Source: Sphingobium sp. YR768 (GTDB lineage Bacteria; Pseudomonadota; Alphaproteobacteria; Sphingomonadales; Sphingomonadaceae). Taken from it: a stretch of DNA of 64,000 nucleotides. Made by a program: the position numbers and the translations under genes. The notes under the pieces were generated by a model, which searched no databases, was not told the DNA's origin, and saw nothing but the letters and a program-made list of their open reading frames with translations. The stretch is taken from assembly GCF_900111125.1 (NCBI RefSeq), contig NZ_FOGE01000003.1:186001-250000 (forward strand). The letters are read 5' to 3'. Of the stretch, positions 26,826 to 37,568 are shown in pieces; positions within the stretch are counted from its first letter, which is position 1; every line of letters begins with the position of its first letter.

Positions 26826-26897
26826 CCGTTCGGGCTGAGCCTGTCGAAGCCCTTTTCTTCAAGAAGTGCAGCCCTTCGACAGGCTCAGGGCGAACGG
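26826..26897. repeat. Palindromic repeat, CTGAGCCTGTCGAAG family
   Basis: CCCGTTCGGGCTGAGCCTGT...CGACAGGCTCAGGGCGAACGG, nearly identical in arms to the copy at 9491. It lies in the 26804-27095 gap; apart from this repeat and a probable promoter for the next gene, nothing else was seen there. Confidence 0.9.
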
Positions 26898-27095
26898 ATA
26901 CAGAGATAATCCTGATTTTCCTTGTATACACAATGGATTGCTTCGCTTCACTCGCAATGACGGCGTGGATCAAAGTAAAATCCTCACGCCTAACCCCAAC
27001 CCGTCGCACCCGATCAGAACCTTTTGTTAAGCATCCCGCTATAGCCTGCCCGCGACATTGCGGTTTACCGCCTCTTCCAAGGATATAGCCCCCAG

Positions 27096-28259
27096 GTGGG
27101 TGAGAATTTCGCCTTCTTCCTGCCCATCATGATGGCCAGCTTCGGCATCGCCTTCCTCATCGTTTGGGGATGGGGCGCGCGGGGTGCAGGCTGGTGGAGC
27201 GGCGCCTTCTTCTGCGTGGCGGGCGGCTTTGCCGTGCCCGTCGCCTTTCAGGCGCTGCCGACCCATTTATGGGGCATCGTCGCCGACCTGCTCTTCGCCA
27301 CCGGCTTCCTGCTGTTCAGCCAGGCGCTGCTCGATCGCTGGCGCCGTAACTGGATGCTGCGACTGCGCATCGCCATATGGGGCGGATCGATCCTGCTCTG
27401 CGGCCTCGCTTTGTGGACCGACAATCTGCCGCTGGAACTGGTATCGTCCGATTTCGGCTGCTTCCTGCTTATTTCCCTGCCGCTGGTCGCCGCGCATGGG
27501 CAATTGCGCCGCGCGCCCGATCGCGCCCTCTATGCCGCCGCCGTCCTCGTCGCGCTCGACAATCTGGTGCGCGGCAGCAGCGTCTCGCTGACGCTGCCCG
27601 GCGGCGTTCCCTTTCGCGACAGCGAATATGCCTTCCTGATGCAGGCGCTGGCCTGCATGTTCGGCCTGTTTCTCGCACTCTCCGCGCTCGCCGCCTGCGT
27701 GCTGGACCTGCTCGCCCGCTATCGTCACGACGCCCATGTCGATCCACTGTCGGGCCTGCTCAACCGGCGCGGCTTCGACGAGTTGGTCGTGCGACAACGG
27801 CGCAAGGGCGGCAGCCTGATCGCCTGCGACATCGATCATTTCAAGTCGGTCAACGACGCGCATGGCCATGCGCTGGGCGACCGGGTGATCGTGACGCTGG
27901 CCGACATGCTGCGCACATTGGCCCCGGCGAACAGCATCATCGCCCGTTTCGGTGGAGAGGAGTTCATCCTCTTCCTCCCCGCAACCGACGCCGCCACCGC
28001 TGCCCCCATCGCCGATGCCGTCCGCCTGCATTTCGCCGAACAGGGCGCCGCCCGCCTCGGCCTCCCCCGCCCGCTCACCGCCAGCTTCGGCCTCACCACC
28101 CTGCACCGCGCCGACCCGTCCATCCACGATGCCATCGCCCGCGCCGACAGCGCCCTCTACGAAGCGAAGGAAACCGGCCGCAACCGCCTCTGCGTCCGCC
28201 GCGCACTGGCGATGCCGGATGCGGTGCCCGCGACGGATGGGCAGTTGCGACGGGCTTGA
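27096..28259 (+). CDS. Membrane diguanylate cyclase (GGDEF)
   Basis: Makes cyclic di-GMP. The 387-residue protein starts at a GTG preceded by AAGGA. It has an N-terminal sensor region of about six to seven hydrophobic spans (residues 5-205), then a GGDEF domain (about 220-375) with DHFKSVNDAHGHALGD and the active-site loop RFGGEEF. The product-inhibition I-site (RxxD five residues before the loop) is replaced by PANS, so feedback inhibition is probably absent. The signal sensed by the membrane part is unknown. It is flanked by unrelated genes. Confidence 0.92.
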   Translation: MGENFAFFLPIMMASFGIAFLIVWGWGARGAGWWSGAFFCVAGGFAVPVAFQALPTHLWGIVADLLFATGFLLFSQALLDRWRRNWMLRLRIAIWGGSILLCGLALWTDNLPLELVSSDFGCFLLISLPLVAAHGQLRRAPDRALYAAAVLVALDNLVRGSSVSLTLPGGVPFRDSEYAFLMQALACMFGLFLALSALAACVLDLLARYRHDAHVDPLSGLLNRRGFDELVVRQRRKGGSLIACDIDHFKSVNDAHGHALGDRVIVTLADMLRTLAPANSIIARFGGEEFILFLPATDAATAAPIADAVRLHFAEQGAARLGLPRPLTASFGLTTLHRADPSIHDAIARADSALYEAKETGRNRLCVRRALAMPDAVPATDGQLRRA

Positions 28260-28282
28260 GAGGACACTGGCTTACAGCGCGA

Positions 28283-28894
28283 TCAGTTGGCTGGACACAC
28301 CAAGCTAGCCAGACTGGCCTCCAAGCTGGCATAATCGCGGTCGATCAGCCCATCACCAGAAAAACACGGGCCTATCCGGTCAAACAAAAGGCAGAGGGTT
28401 TCATCAAATGATCCTGCGACATGGAAACCTGCTGCGCCTGTAATCGCGCAGGCACCGTCGGCACGGAGCAACAGATCAACTTTGCTGCTCCATGCGACTG
28501 CACTGCCGACCTTCATCCATCCTGCCAGCCAGCGCTCAGACTCCGCCGCGGAAAACAGTTGGTTTTCCTGCCTTATGGAAATCGCAGTCTGATCCACCGG
28601 CTCTAGGCTTCTCGCGTGGTTCTCCGCAAAACCATATAGATAGATGCTGTTGTCGAAGAAGCAGGCACCATCGGACCAACGCAGAAATTCTCGGTAAGCC
28701 GCAGGGAGCGGTCGGGCCAACGTCTCTTCAAGTTCATCAAGCTGACGATCCGTGACTGCCGGGAAAAGTCTATGCAGATATCCAAGCGAGCGATCGTCGG
28801 GGAGCTTTCGGATAAACCGCGCCCCGGTCGGCAGAACCAGAGACGTCGCATCATCATATTGAAGCAGTCGATGCGCAAAAGTCGGTTCGTTCAT
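28283..28894 (-). CDS. SMI1/KNR4 (SUKH) family protein
   Basis: A 203-residue soluble protein with the SUKH-fold core: TDRQLDELEETLARPLPAAYREFL followed by RWSDGACFFDNSIYLYGF, and a C-terminal AGSFDETLCLLFDRIGPCF. In bacteria this family is mostly immunity proteins against contact-dependent or polymorphic toxins. No toxin gene is recognisable on either side (diguanylate cyclase and lpd), so it would be an orphan immunity gene or have a housekeeping role. It encodes more Cys, Phe and Tyr than its neighbours. Confidence 0.75.
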   Translation of the reverse strand: MNEPTFAHRLLQYDDATSLVLPTGARFIRKLPDDRSLGYLHRLFPAVTDRQLDELEETLARPLPAAYREFLRWSDGACFFDNSIYLYGFAENHARSLEPVDQTAISIRQENQLFSAAESERWLAGWMKVGSAVAWSSKVDLLLRADGACAITGAAGFHVAGSFDETLCLLFDRIGPCFSGDGLIDRDYASLEASLASLVCPAN

Positions 28895-28974
28895 GCCTTC
28901 ACGGTGGCGATCCCTCGCGGATCAGTCAATCGACGTGCCTTTATCCGGTTCGGCAAACCCCATCACCCCAAAAG

Positions 28975-29000
28975 AAAAAGGCCCCCACAACGCGGAGGCC
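28975..29000 (-). terminator. Rho-independent terminator after lpd
   Basis: On the minus strand GGCCTCC, a 7-base loop, GGGGGCC and then TTTTTCTTTT, 30 bases past the lpd stop. This marks the 3' end of the mdh-suc-lpd operon. Confidence 0.85.
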
Positions 29001-29030
29001 CCTTCCTTAGCTTCGCAAGTCGCGAACCGA

Positions 29031-30431
29031 TCACATATGGATCGGCTTGCCGCGCACGGCCATGGCCGCTTCCTTGATCGCTTCGCTGTGCGTCGGATGC
29101 GCATGGCAGGTATAGGCGATGTCTTCGCTCGACGCGCCGAACTCCATGGCCTGCGCCGCCTGTGCGATCATCGTGCCGGCGACGGTGGCGATGATCCACA
29201 CGCCCAGCACCTTGTCGGTTTCGGCGTCGGCGATGATCTTCACGAAACCGTCCGGCTCATGATTGGTCTTCGCGCGACTGTTGGCCAGCATCGGAAACTT
29301 GCCGACCTTGATCGCGCCGCGCTCTTTGGCGACTTCCTCGGTCAGGCCCACGCCCGCGATTTCCGGCTTGGTGTAGACGACCGAGGGGATCACGTCATGG
29401 TTCACGATGCCGGTCAGGCCCGCGATATTTTCCGCGACGGCAATGCCTTCGTCCTCGGCCTTGTGCGCCAGCATCGGGCCGGGGATGACGTCGCCGATCG
29501 CCCAGACGCCCGGAACCTTCGTACCGAAATCATGATCGGTTTCGATCTGACCACGGGCGTTCAGTTCCAGACCGATCTTGTCGAGGCCCAGACCTTCGGT
29601 GTTGGGACGGCGACCGATCGACACCAGAACGACGTCGGCCTCGATCTTCTCCGCTTCGCCACCGGCGGCCGGTTCGACGGTCAGGGTCACGCCCTTCTTG
29701 CCGACTTCAGCGCCCGTTACCTTCGTGCCGAGCTTATATTCGAAGCCCTGCTTCTTGAAGATCTTGTTGGCTTCCTTGCGGACTTCGCCGTCCATACCGG
29801 GCAGGATCTGGTCGAGATATTCGACCACAGTGACCTTGGCGCCCAGACGCTTCCAGACCGAACCCAGTTCCAGACCGATGACGCCGCCACCGACGACGAC
29901 CAGATGATCGGGAACCTTGTCCAGTTCCAGCGCGCCGGTCGAATCGACGATCTTGCGGCCCGCATTATCGACCGCCACGCCCGGAAGCGGCGCAACCGAC
30001 GAACCGGTGGCGATGACGATATTCTTCGCCGTCACCTTTTCGCCATTCACCTCGACGGTGTTCGCGCCGGTGAAGCTGGCGAGGCCCTTGAGCCAGGTCA
30101 CCTTGTTCTTCTTGAACAGAAATTCGACGCCGCCGGTCAGGCCCTTGACCGCGTCGACGCGCTGGCCCTGCAAGGTGGGCAGGTCCAGGCTCATCTTGTC
30201 GATCTTGACGCCCAGCTTGGCGAGCGCGCCATTGGCGGCTTCGTCATAGAGTTCCGACGCATGCAGCAGCGCCTTGGACGGGATGCAGCCCACATTGAGG
30301 CAGGTGCCGCCCAGCGTTTCGCGGCTTTCGGCGCAAGCGGTCTTGAGGCCCAGTTGCGCAGCGCGAATCGCGGCGACATAGCCACCGGGGCCAGCGCCGA
30401 TTACCAGGACATCATAATCGAAGTCTGCCAT
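29031..30431 (-). CDS. lpdA: Dihydrolipoyl dehydrogenase (E3)
   Basis: Reoxidises dihydrolipoyl groups of the 2-oxoglutarate dehydrogenase complex with NAD. The 466-residue flavoprotein shows the FAD-binding VLVIGAGPGGYVAAIRA, the redox disulfide GGTCLNVGCIPSKALLHAS, the NAD-binding VVGGGVIGLELGSVW, and the C-terminal active-site HAHPTHSEAI. It is separated from sucB by a palindrome-bounded GIY-YIG locus, but is most likely still part of the suc operon. Confidence 0.97.
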   Translation of the reverse strand: MADFDYDVLVIGAGPGGYVAAIRAAQLGLKTACAESRETLGGTCLNVGCIPSKALLHASELYDEAANGALAKLGVKIDKMSLDLPTLQGQRVDAVKGLTGGVEFLFKKNKVTWLKGLASFTGANTVEVNGEKVTAKNIVIATGSSVAPLPGVAVDNAGRKIVDSTGALELDKVPDHLVVVGGGVIGLELGSVWKRLGAKVTVVEYLDQILPGMDGEVRKEANKIFKKQGFEYKLGTKVTGAEVGKKGVTLTVEPAAGGEAEKIEADVVLVSIGRRPNTEGLGLDKIGLELNARGQIETDHDFGTKVPGVWAIGDVIPGPMLAHKAEDEGIAVAENIAGLTGIVNHDVIPSVVYTKPEIAGVGLTEEVAKERGAIKVGKFPMLANSRAKTNHEPDGFVKIIADAETDKVLGVWIIATVAGTMIAQAAQAMEFGASSEDIAYTCHAHPTHSEAIKEAAMAVRGKPIHM

Positions 30432-30447
30432 CTCTCACCTCATTCTC

Positions 30448-30808
30448 GTGTTCCTGCGAAAGCAGGAACCCAGGGCGTCGTCAGAACAGCGTCTCGAACA
30501 AATCCCGCCATTGCGGATTTTCCCGTTCGATCAACGCGATCTTCCAGGCGCGTTTCCATTTCTTCATCTGCAATTCGCGTCGTCGCGCTTCTTGCAGATC
30601 ATCATATGCTTCGAACCACACCAACATGGTGCAGCCATGCTCCTTCGTAAAGCCATCCACCAGAGCATTGCGATGCTGATATGTCCTGGCCGGCAGGTCG
30701 CTGGTGACACCCAGATAAGGGGTGCCGTTGCGCCTGCTGGCCATCAGATAGACATATCCCGCTTTCGTTGCACTTCTCCATCCTAGGCTCCTGCTTTCGC
30801 AGGAGCAC
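30448..30808 (-). mobile_element. GIY-YIG gene bounded by inverted REP-like hairpins (locus A)
   Basis: Left unit 30448-30474: GTGTTCCTGCGAAAGCAGG then AACCCAGGG. Right unit 30782-30808 is its inverse, CCTAGGCTCCTGCTTTCGCAGGAGCAC. Between them lies only a GIY-YIG gene. The layout equals the gene-less doublet at 23823-23897 with the spacer replaced by a gene. It sits between sucB and lpdA with the gene in operon orientation. No flanking target duplication was found. Confidence 0.75.
30481..30781 (-). pseudogene. GIY-YIG nuclease-domain protein, frameshifted near the N-terminus
   Basis: The 3' frame encodes a GIY-YIG single-domain protein: YVYLMASRRNG, YLGVTSDLPARTYQHR (catalytic Arg) and RRELQMKKWKRAWK (metal-binding Glu), 87 residues from the internal ATG at 30744. 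That start would lose the first strand of the fold. The natural ATG at 30781 (MEKCNESG...) is in another frame; removing one G from the GGG run at 30758-30760 would join the frames into MEKCNESGYVYLMASRR, matching the intact copy at 35931. It is therefore probably disabled by a 1-base insertion, unless this is a sequencing error. Confidence 0.8.
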
Positions 30809-30834
30809 GTTGGATTGGCTTATAAAGGATTGGC

Positions 30835-32097
<1,263 letters not shown>

Positions 32098-32105
32098 GAG
32101 CTTGA

Positions 32106-34901
32106 TCAGCCTTTCTTCTGGCGACGGATTTCTTCACGAACGCTGTGACCCAGCGCATCGGCGACGAGGGCGCCCTGTTCGGACACATGGCGCGACGCCA
32201 GACCCGTAGCGGGCGAGGCGGACGCCTTGCGACCGGCATAGCGGGCGCGCTTGGGCGCCTTGCCAGCCTTGGCCAGAGCTTCCTCGATATAGGGTTCCAC
32301 GAAGAACCATGCGCCGTTGTTGCGCGGTTCTTCCTGACACCAGACGATCTCTTCCAGATTGGTCATGCGCTCGATGCGCTTGGCCAGTGCGTCGGTCGCG
32401 AACGGATAAATCTGTTCGATACGAACGATCTGGACGTCCTTGTCGCCGGCGGCATCACGGGCATCCATCAGGTCGTAGAAGACCTTGCCGGAACACAGGA
32501 CCAGACGCCTGGTATCCTTGTCGGCCGACCCGTTGGGATCGGACAGGATGCGCTTGAACTGGGTTTCGCCCTGGAAGTCCTCGGCCTTGCTCACCGCGCC
32601 CTTGTGCCGCAGCAGCGACTTGGGGGCCATGATGATCAGCGGCTTGCGGAACGGACGCAGCATCTGACGACGCAGCGCGTGGAAGTAATTGGCCGGGGTC
32701 GTGATGTTCGCGACCTGGATATTCCCTTCGGCGCAGAGCTGAAGGAAGCGTTCCAGACGGGCCGAGCTATGTTCCGGACCCTGCCCTTCATAGCCGTGCG
32801 GCAACAGGCAGACGAGCCCGTTGGAACGCAGCCACTTGGTTTCCGACGACGCGATATACTGGTCGAAGATGATCTGCGCCCCGTTGGCGAAATCGCCGAA
32901 CTGCGCTTCCCAGATCACCAGGCTCTTCGGATCGGCCAAGGCATAGCCATATTCATAGCCAAGCACGCCATATTCGGACAGCGGGCTATCCAGCACCTCG
33001 AACCGGCCATGCGGCACGGTCGACAGCGGGATATATTTATTCTCGCTGTCCTGATCGGTCCAGACCGCGTGACGCTGGCTGAAGGTGCCGCGACCCGAAT
33101 CCTGACCCGACAGGCGAACGCCATAGCCTTCCGACAACAGCGAACCGAAGGCCAGGGCCTCACCGGTCGCCCAGTCGAAATTCTCGCCGGACTTGAACAT
33201 TTCCGCCTTGGCGGCGAGCACGCGCGTCAGCGTCTTGTGAACGTTCAGCCCTTCGGGAACGGTGGTCAGCGTCTTGCCAAGACCATCGAACAGCTTGGTG
33301 CTGATCGCCGAATCCACGCTCTGACGCGCGGTTTCCGCGTCGGCGGGCTTGTGCAGGCCCGACCAGCGACCGGCGAACCAGTCCGCCTTGTTCGACTTAT
33401 AGCTCTTGGACGCTTCGAACTCGTCTTCCAGATGCGCGACGAATTCGTCGGTCGCACCAGCGACAAACGCATCGTCCACCACACCCTGCGTCTTCAGGCG
33501 CGAAGCATAGACTTCGCTGACCGGCGGATGCTGGCGGATTTCCTTGTACATCAGCGGCTGGGTGAAGCCCGGCTCATCGCCTTCATTATGGCCGAAGCGG
33601 CGATAGCACCACATGTCGACCACGACGTCGCGATGGAAAGTCTGACGATATTCCATCGCCAGCTTCGTCGCGAAGGTCACGGCTTCGGGATCATCGCCAT
33701 TGACGTGCAGGATCGGCGCCTGAACACCCTTCGCCACGTCCGACGGATAGGGCGAGCCGCGCGAGAATTGCGGGCTGGTGGTGAAGCCGATCTGGTTGTT
33801 GATGATGAAGTGGACGCAGCCGCCGGTATTGTAACCGGGCACGCCCGAGAAGCCGAGGCATTCCCAAACGATGCCCTGACCCGCAAAGGCGGCGTCGCCG
33901 TGGATCAGCACCGGCAGAACCTGGTCATGCTTGCCCAGATCGTCGCGGAAGGTCTGCTGCGCGCGGACCTTGCCCAGAACGACCGGATCGACCGTTTCCA
34001 GATGCGACGGGTTGGGCACCAGCGACATGTGGACCTTGATGCCGTCGAACTCACGGTCGGTCGACGTACCCAGATGATATTTCACGTCGCCCGAGCCACC
34101 CACGTCTTCGGGGTTGGCGGTGCCGCCCGAAAATTCATGGAAAATGACGCGGAAGCCCTTGGCCATCACATTGGCGAGCACGTTCAGACGGCCGCGATGG
34201 GCCATGCCGAACACGATCTCGCGCACGCCGGACTGGCCACCATATTTGATGACCGCTTCCAGCGCGGGGATCATGGACTCGCCACCGTCCAGGCCGAAAC
34301 GCTTGGTGCCGACATATTTGCGGCCCAGGAACTTTTCATACTGCTCGCCCTGGATGACCTTGGCCAGGATCGCCTTCTTGCCCTCGGGCGTGAAGATGAT
34401 TTCCTTGTCCTTGCCTTCCAGACGATCCTGAAGGAAGCGGCGCTCCTCCACGTCGGCGATGTGCATATATTCAAGGCCGACATTGCCGCAATAATTGGCG
34501 CGCAGGATCGCGACGATTTCCGCCACGGTCGCATATTGCACGCCGAGCGAACCGCCCAGATAGACCTTTTTGTTAAGGTCGGTCAGGCCGTGATATTCGG
34601 GGGTAAGGTCCGCCGGCAGGTCACGCTTGGTCAGGCCAAGCGGATCGAGATTGGCAGCCAGATGGCCACGCACGCGATAGGTGCGGATCAGCATCTGTGC
34701 GCGGATGGCGTCGTCTGCTGCGGCGACGGCGTCGGCATCCGACACGGCCTTGCCAACAGCCTTGGCGGCGGCCTTCACGGCAACCTGCATCTGGGTGGGG
34801 TCCATCGCCCCGGTCAGATCGTCGGTGTCGCTCAGCGGCCAGTTGTCACGCGCCCAGCTCGGCCCGCGTTCAACCTCGAAATCTTGGTTCTCGTAACCCA
34901 T
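32106..34901 (-). CDS. sucA: 2-oxoglutarate dehydrogenase E1
   Basis: Thiamine-diphosphate-dependent decarboxylase of 2-oxoglutarate. The 931-residue protein has the typical N-terminal segment [15 protein letters not shown]. The ThDP/metal-binding region is [20 protein letters not shown] with [11 protein letters not shown], and the transketolase-like C-terminal half has [23 protein letters not shown]. Length and order are those of proteobacterial SucA. It is preceded by sucD with an 87-base gap. Confidence 0.98.
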   Translation of the reverse strand: MGYENQDFEVERGPSWARDNWPLSDTDDLTGAMDPTQMQVAVKAAAKAVGKAVSDADAVAAADDAIRAQMLIRTYRVRGHLAANLDPLGLTKRDLPADLTPEYHGLTDLNKKVYLGGSLGVQYATVAEIVAILRANYCGNVGLEYMHIADVEERRFLQDRLEGKDKEIIFTPEGKKAILAKVIQGEQYEKFLGRKYVGTKRFGLDGGESMIPALEAVIKYGGQSGVREIVFGMAHRGRLNVLANVMAKGFRVIFHEFSGGTANPEDVGGSGDVKYHLGTSTDREFDGIKVHMSLVPNPSHLETVDPVVLGKVRAQQTFRDDLGKHDQVLPVLIHGDAAFAGQGIVWECLGFSGVPGYNTGGCVHFIINNQIGFTTSPQFSRGSPYPSDVAKGVQAPILHVNGDDPEAVTFATKLAMEYRQTFHRDVVVDMWCYRRFGHNEGDEPGFTQPLMYKEIRQHPPVSEVYASRLKTQGVVDDAFVAGATDEFVAHLEDEFEASKSYKSNKADWFAGRWSGLHKPADAETARQSVDSAISTKLFDGLGKTLTTVPEGLNVHKTLTRVLAAKAEMFKSGENFDWATGEALAFGSLLSEGYGVRLSGQDSGRGTFSQRHAVWTDQDSENKYIPLSTVPHGRFEVLDSPLSEYGVLGYEYGYALADPKSLVIWEAQFGDFANGAQIIFDQYIASSETKWLRSNGLVCLLPHGYEGQGPEHSSARLERFLQLCAEGNIQVANITTPANYFHALRRQMLRPFRKPLIIMAPKSLLRHKGAVSKAEDFQGETQFKRILSDPNGSADKDTRRLVLCSGKVFYDLMDARDAAGDKDVQIVRIEQIYPFATDALAKRIERMTNLEEIVWCQEEPRNNGAWFFVEPYIEEALAKAGKAPKRARYAGRKASASPATGLASRHVSEQGALVADALGHSVREEIRRQKKG

Positions 34902-34988
34902 TACCCTTGTCCCATCCCAGCCGCGTGCAGTCGCGGAGCGGGAAAATAGCGGCCGGGGTGCAGCCCGGCCGCTCTATATAGGGGCTGT

Positions 34989-35873
34989 TTAGCCCTTCAG
35001 CACTTCGACCAGCGTCGATCCCAGCTCGGACGGGCTGGCGGCAACCTTGATGCCGGCCGCTTCCATCGCCGCGATCTTGCTTTCCGCGTCGCCCTTGCCG
35101 CCCGACACGATCGCGCCGGCATGGCCCATACGACGGCCCGGAGGCGCCGTGCGGCCCGCAATGAAGCCGGCCATCGGCTTCTTGCGGCCACGCTTGGCTT
35201 CGTCGATCAGGAACTGGGCAGCCTGTTCTTCCGCGTCGCCGCCAATTTCACCGATCATGATGATCGATTCGGTCGCGTCGTCGGCCAGGAACAGCTCCAG
35301 CACGTCGATGAAGTTGGTGCCGTTGACCGGGTCGCCGCCGATGCCGACAGCCGTGGTCTGGCCCAGACCGGCGTTGGTGGTCTGGAACACGGCTTCATAG
35401 GTCAGCGTGCCGGAGCGCGAGACGACGCCGACCGAACCCTTGGAGAAGATCGAACCGGGCATGATGCCGATCTTGCATTCGCCGGGCGTCAGGACGCCGG
35501 GGCAGTTCGGCCCGATCAGGCGCGACTTGCTGCCCGACAGGGCGCGCTTCACGCGAACCATGTCCAGAACCGGGATGCCTTCGGTGATCGCGACGATCAG
35601 CGGGATTTCCGCGTCGATCGCTTCCAGGATCGAATCGGCCGCGAATGGCGGCGGCACGTAGATGACCGAAGCATCGGCCCCGGTCTTGCTCTTGGCTTCG
35701 GCGACGGTGTCGAAGATCGGCAGGCCGATATGGCTGGAGCCACCCTTGCCCGGCGTCACGCCGCCGACCATCTGGCTGCCATAGGCGAGCGCCTGTTCGG
35801 TGTGGAAGGTGCCGGTGGCACCGGTCATCCCTTGCGTGATGACCTTGGTATTCTTGTTAATCAAAATGCTCAT
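34989..35873 (-). CDS. sucD: Succinyl-CoA ligase (ADP/GDP-forming) alpha subunit
   Basis: Alpha subunit of succinyl-CoA synthetase, 294 residues. Conserved parts are [21 protein letters not shown], the CoA-site [20 protein letters not shown] and the phospho-His loop [17 protein letters not shown]. The beta subunit gene sucC, which usually lies directly upstream between mdh and sucD, is absent here. That gap instead contains the palindrome-bounded GIY-YIG gene. Confidence 0.97.
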   Translation of the reverse strand: MSILINKNTKVITQGMTGATGTFHTEQALAYGSQMVGGVTPGKGGSSHIGLPIFDTVAEAKSKTGADASVIYVPPPFAADSILEAIDAEIPLIVAITEGIPVLDMVRVKRALSGSKSRLIGPNCPGVLTPGECKIGIMPGSIFSKGSVGVVSRSGTLTYEAVFQTTNAGLGQTTAVGIGGDPVNGTNFIDVLELFLADDATESIIMIGEIGGDAEEQAAQFLIDEAKRGRKKPMAGFIAGRTAPPGRRMGHAGAIVSGGKGDAESKIAAMEAAGIKVAASPSELGSTLVEVLKG

Positions 35874-35893
35874 TGACGGTCTGACCCTTCAAT

Positions 35894-36269
35894 CCACCCC
35901 GGCGAAGGCCGGGGTCCAGTTTCCGAACGTTCATGGCTGCGCGATGCGATCGTAGAGGTCAGCCCATTCCGGATTGAACCCCTCAATCTCCCGCAACTTC
36001 CAAGCCCGCTTCCATTCCTTCATCTGCCGCTCGCGAAGCCTTGCGGCTTCCCGGTTGTCATGGACCTCGTACCAGACGAGCAAATGACATTCATATTTCC
36101 TGGTGAACCCTGGAACCACGCTGTTGCGATGTTCCCAGACCCGTCTGGGAAGATCGACGGTGGAGCCGATATAAATCGTGCCGTTCCGTCGATTTGCCAT
36201 GATGTAAACGAAAGCTTGGCTTTCCATCATGGGCGCTTCCCGTCTGGACCCCGGCCTGCGCCGGGGTGG
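35894..36269 (-). mobile_element. GIY-YIG gene bounded by inverted REP-like hairpins (locus B)
   Basis: Left unit 35894-35920: CCACCCCGGCGAAGGCCGG then GGTCCAGT. Right unit 36244-36269 is its inverse, CTGGACCCCGGCCTGCGCCG then GGGTGG. They enclose only the intact GIY-YIG gene, whose start is 14 bases inside the right unit and whose stop is 10 bases inside the left. The hairpin type equals the gene-less doublet at 15364-15433. It sits between mdh and sucD, in operon orientation. Confidence 0.78.
35931..36230 (-). CDS. GIY-YIG nuclease-domain protein
   Basis: A 99-residue stand-alone GIY-YIG domain. It has FVYIMANRRNGTIYIGSTVD (the two Tyr of the motif at residues 9 and 20, with YIG), LPRRVWEHR (catalytic Arg30, His34), a VWYEVHDNREAA strand-helix and Glu67 in RERQMKEWKRAWK. 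This is the small YhbQ/UPF0213-like class, related to UvrC N-domains and homing nucleases. It is about 60 percent identical by eye to the frameshifted copy in locus A. Two adjacent ATGs (36230, 36227) could start it. Function is unknown; the flanking hairpins suggest it acts on them. Confidence 0.88.
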   Translation of the reverse strand: MMESQAFVYIMANRRNGTIYIGSTVDLPRRVWEHRNSVVPGFTRKYECHLLVWYEVHDNREAARLRERQMKEWKRAWKLREIEGFNPEWADLYDRIAQP

Positions 36270-36284
36270 TCCACTATTCCTAGA

Positions 36285-37253
<969 letters not shown>

Positions 37254-37341
37254 TCATCCTCCAAGTCTTGAACTACTGGAATTGCTGGTCCGCCTACGCC
37301 CTTCGGACCGGGGTTTCAACGGCGAAATCCCTGATATGCAA

Positions 37342-37365
37342 ATTATCTTTGCAATTCGTTCGCAA
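37342..37365 (-). promoter_or_regulatory. Candidate promoter and TTGCAA-type palindrome upstream of mdh
   Basis: TTGCAATTCGTTCGCAA at 37349-37365 is a near-palindrome adjacent to a minus-strand GATAAT (37342-37347) that could be the -10 element, about 95 bases before the mdh start. A closely matching 17-mer lies upstream of sdhB. The pattern resembles alphaproteobacterial Fur-type boxes (inference). The gap 37248-37568 also holds a 12-bp hairpin, and otherwise no gene. Confidence 0.5.
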
Positions 37366-37443
37366 TTGCATTAAGGCCGATTCACACCCTGTCGCTACGA
37401 ACTCCTACCCTGGTTCGTGGCCTTCCCTGCAGAGGTATCCTGT

Positions 37444-37471
37444 CGGGTGCTTTCGTGATCGAAAGCACCCG
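37444..37471. terminator. Strong 12-bp hairpin between zapE and mdh
   Basis: CGGGTGCTTTCG-TGAT-CGAAAGCACCCG is a perfect 12-bp stem with a 4-base loop, 98 bases after the zapE stop on the transcript strand. It lacks a T tract, so it may be a weak or factor-dependent terminator for the sdhB-zapE transcript. Confidence 0.5.
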
Positions 37472-37568
37472 GCCTGTTTCCACGAAGAAAATTGCGTTCA
37501 GATGAACGATGCGCGCAACATCGGACGGACGGATTCCGCCCGGCGATGAATCGTTTGCGATAAAGGGC

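Noticed and set aside
30602..30808. Separate 68-codon ORF starting within the right hairpin of locus A
   Set aside because: It is the frameshifted N-terminal frame of the GIY-YIG gene, starting inside the hairpin; not an independent gene.
32145..34949. 934-codon open frame opposite sucA
   Set aside because: Mirrors the sucA codons exactly; no recognisable motif.
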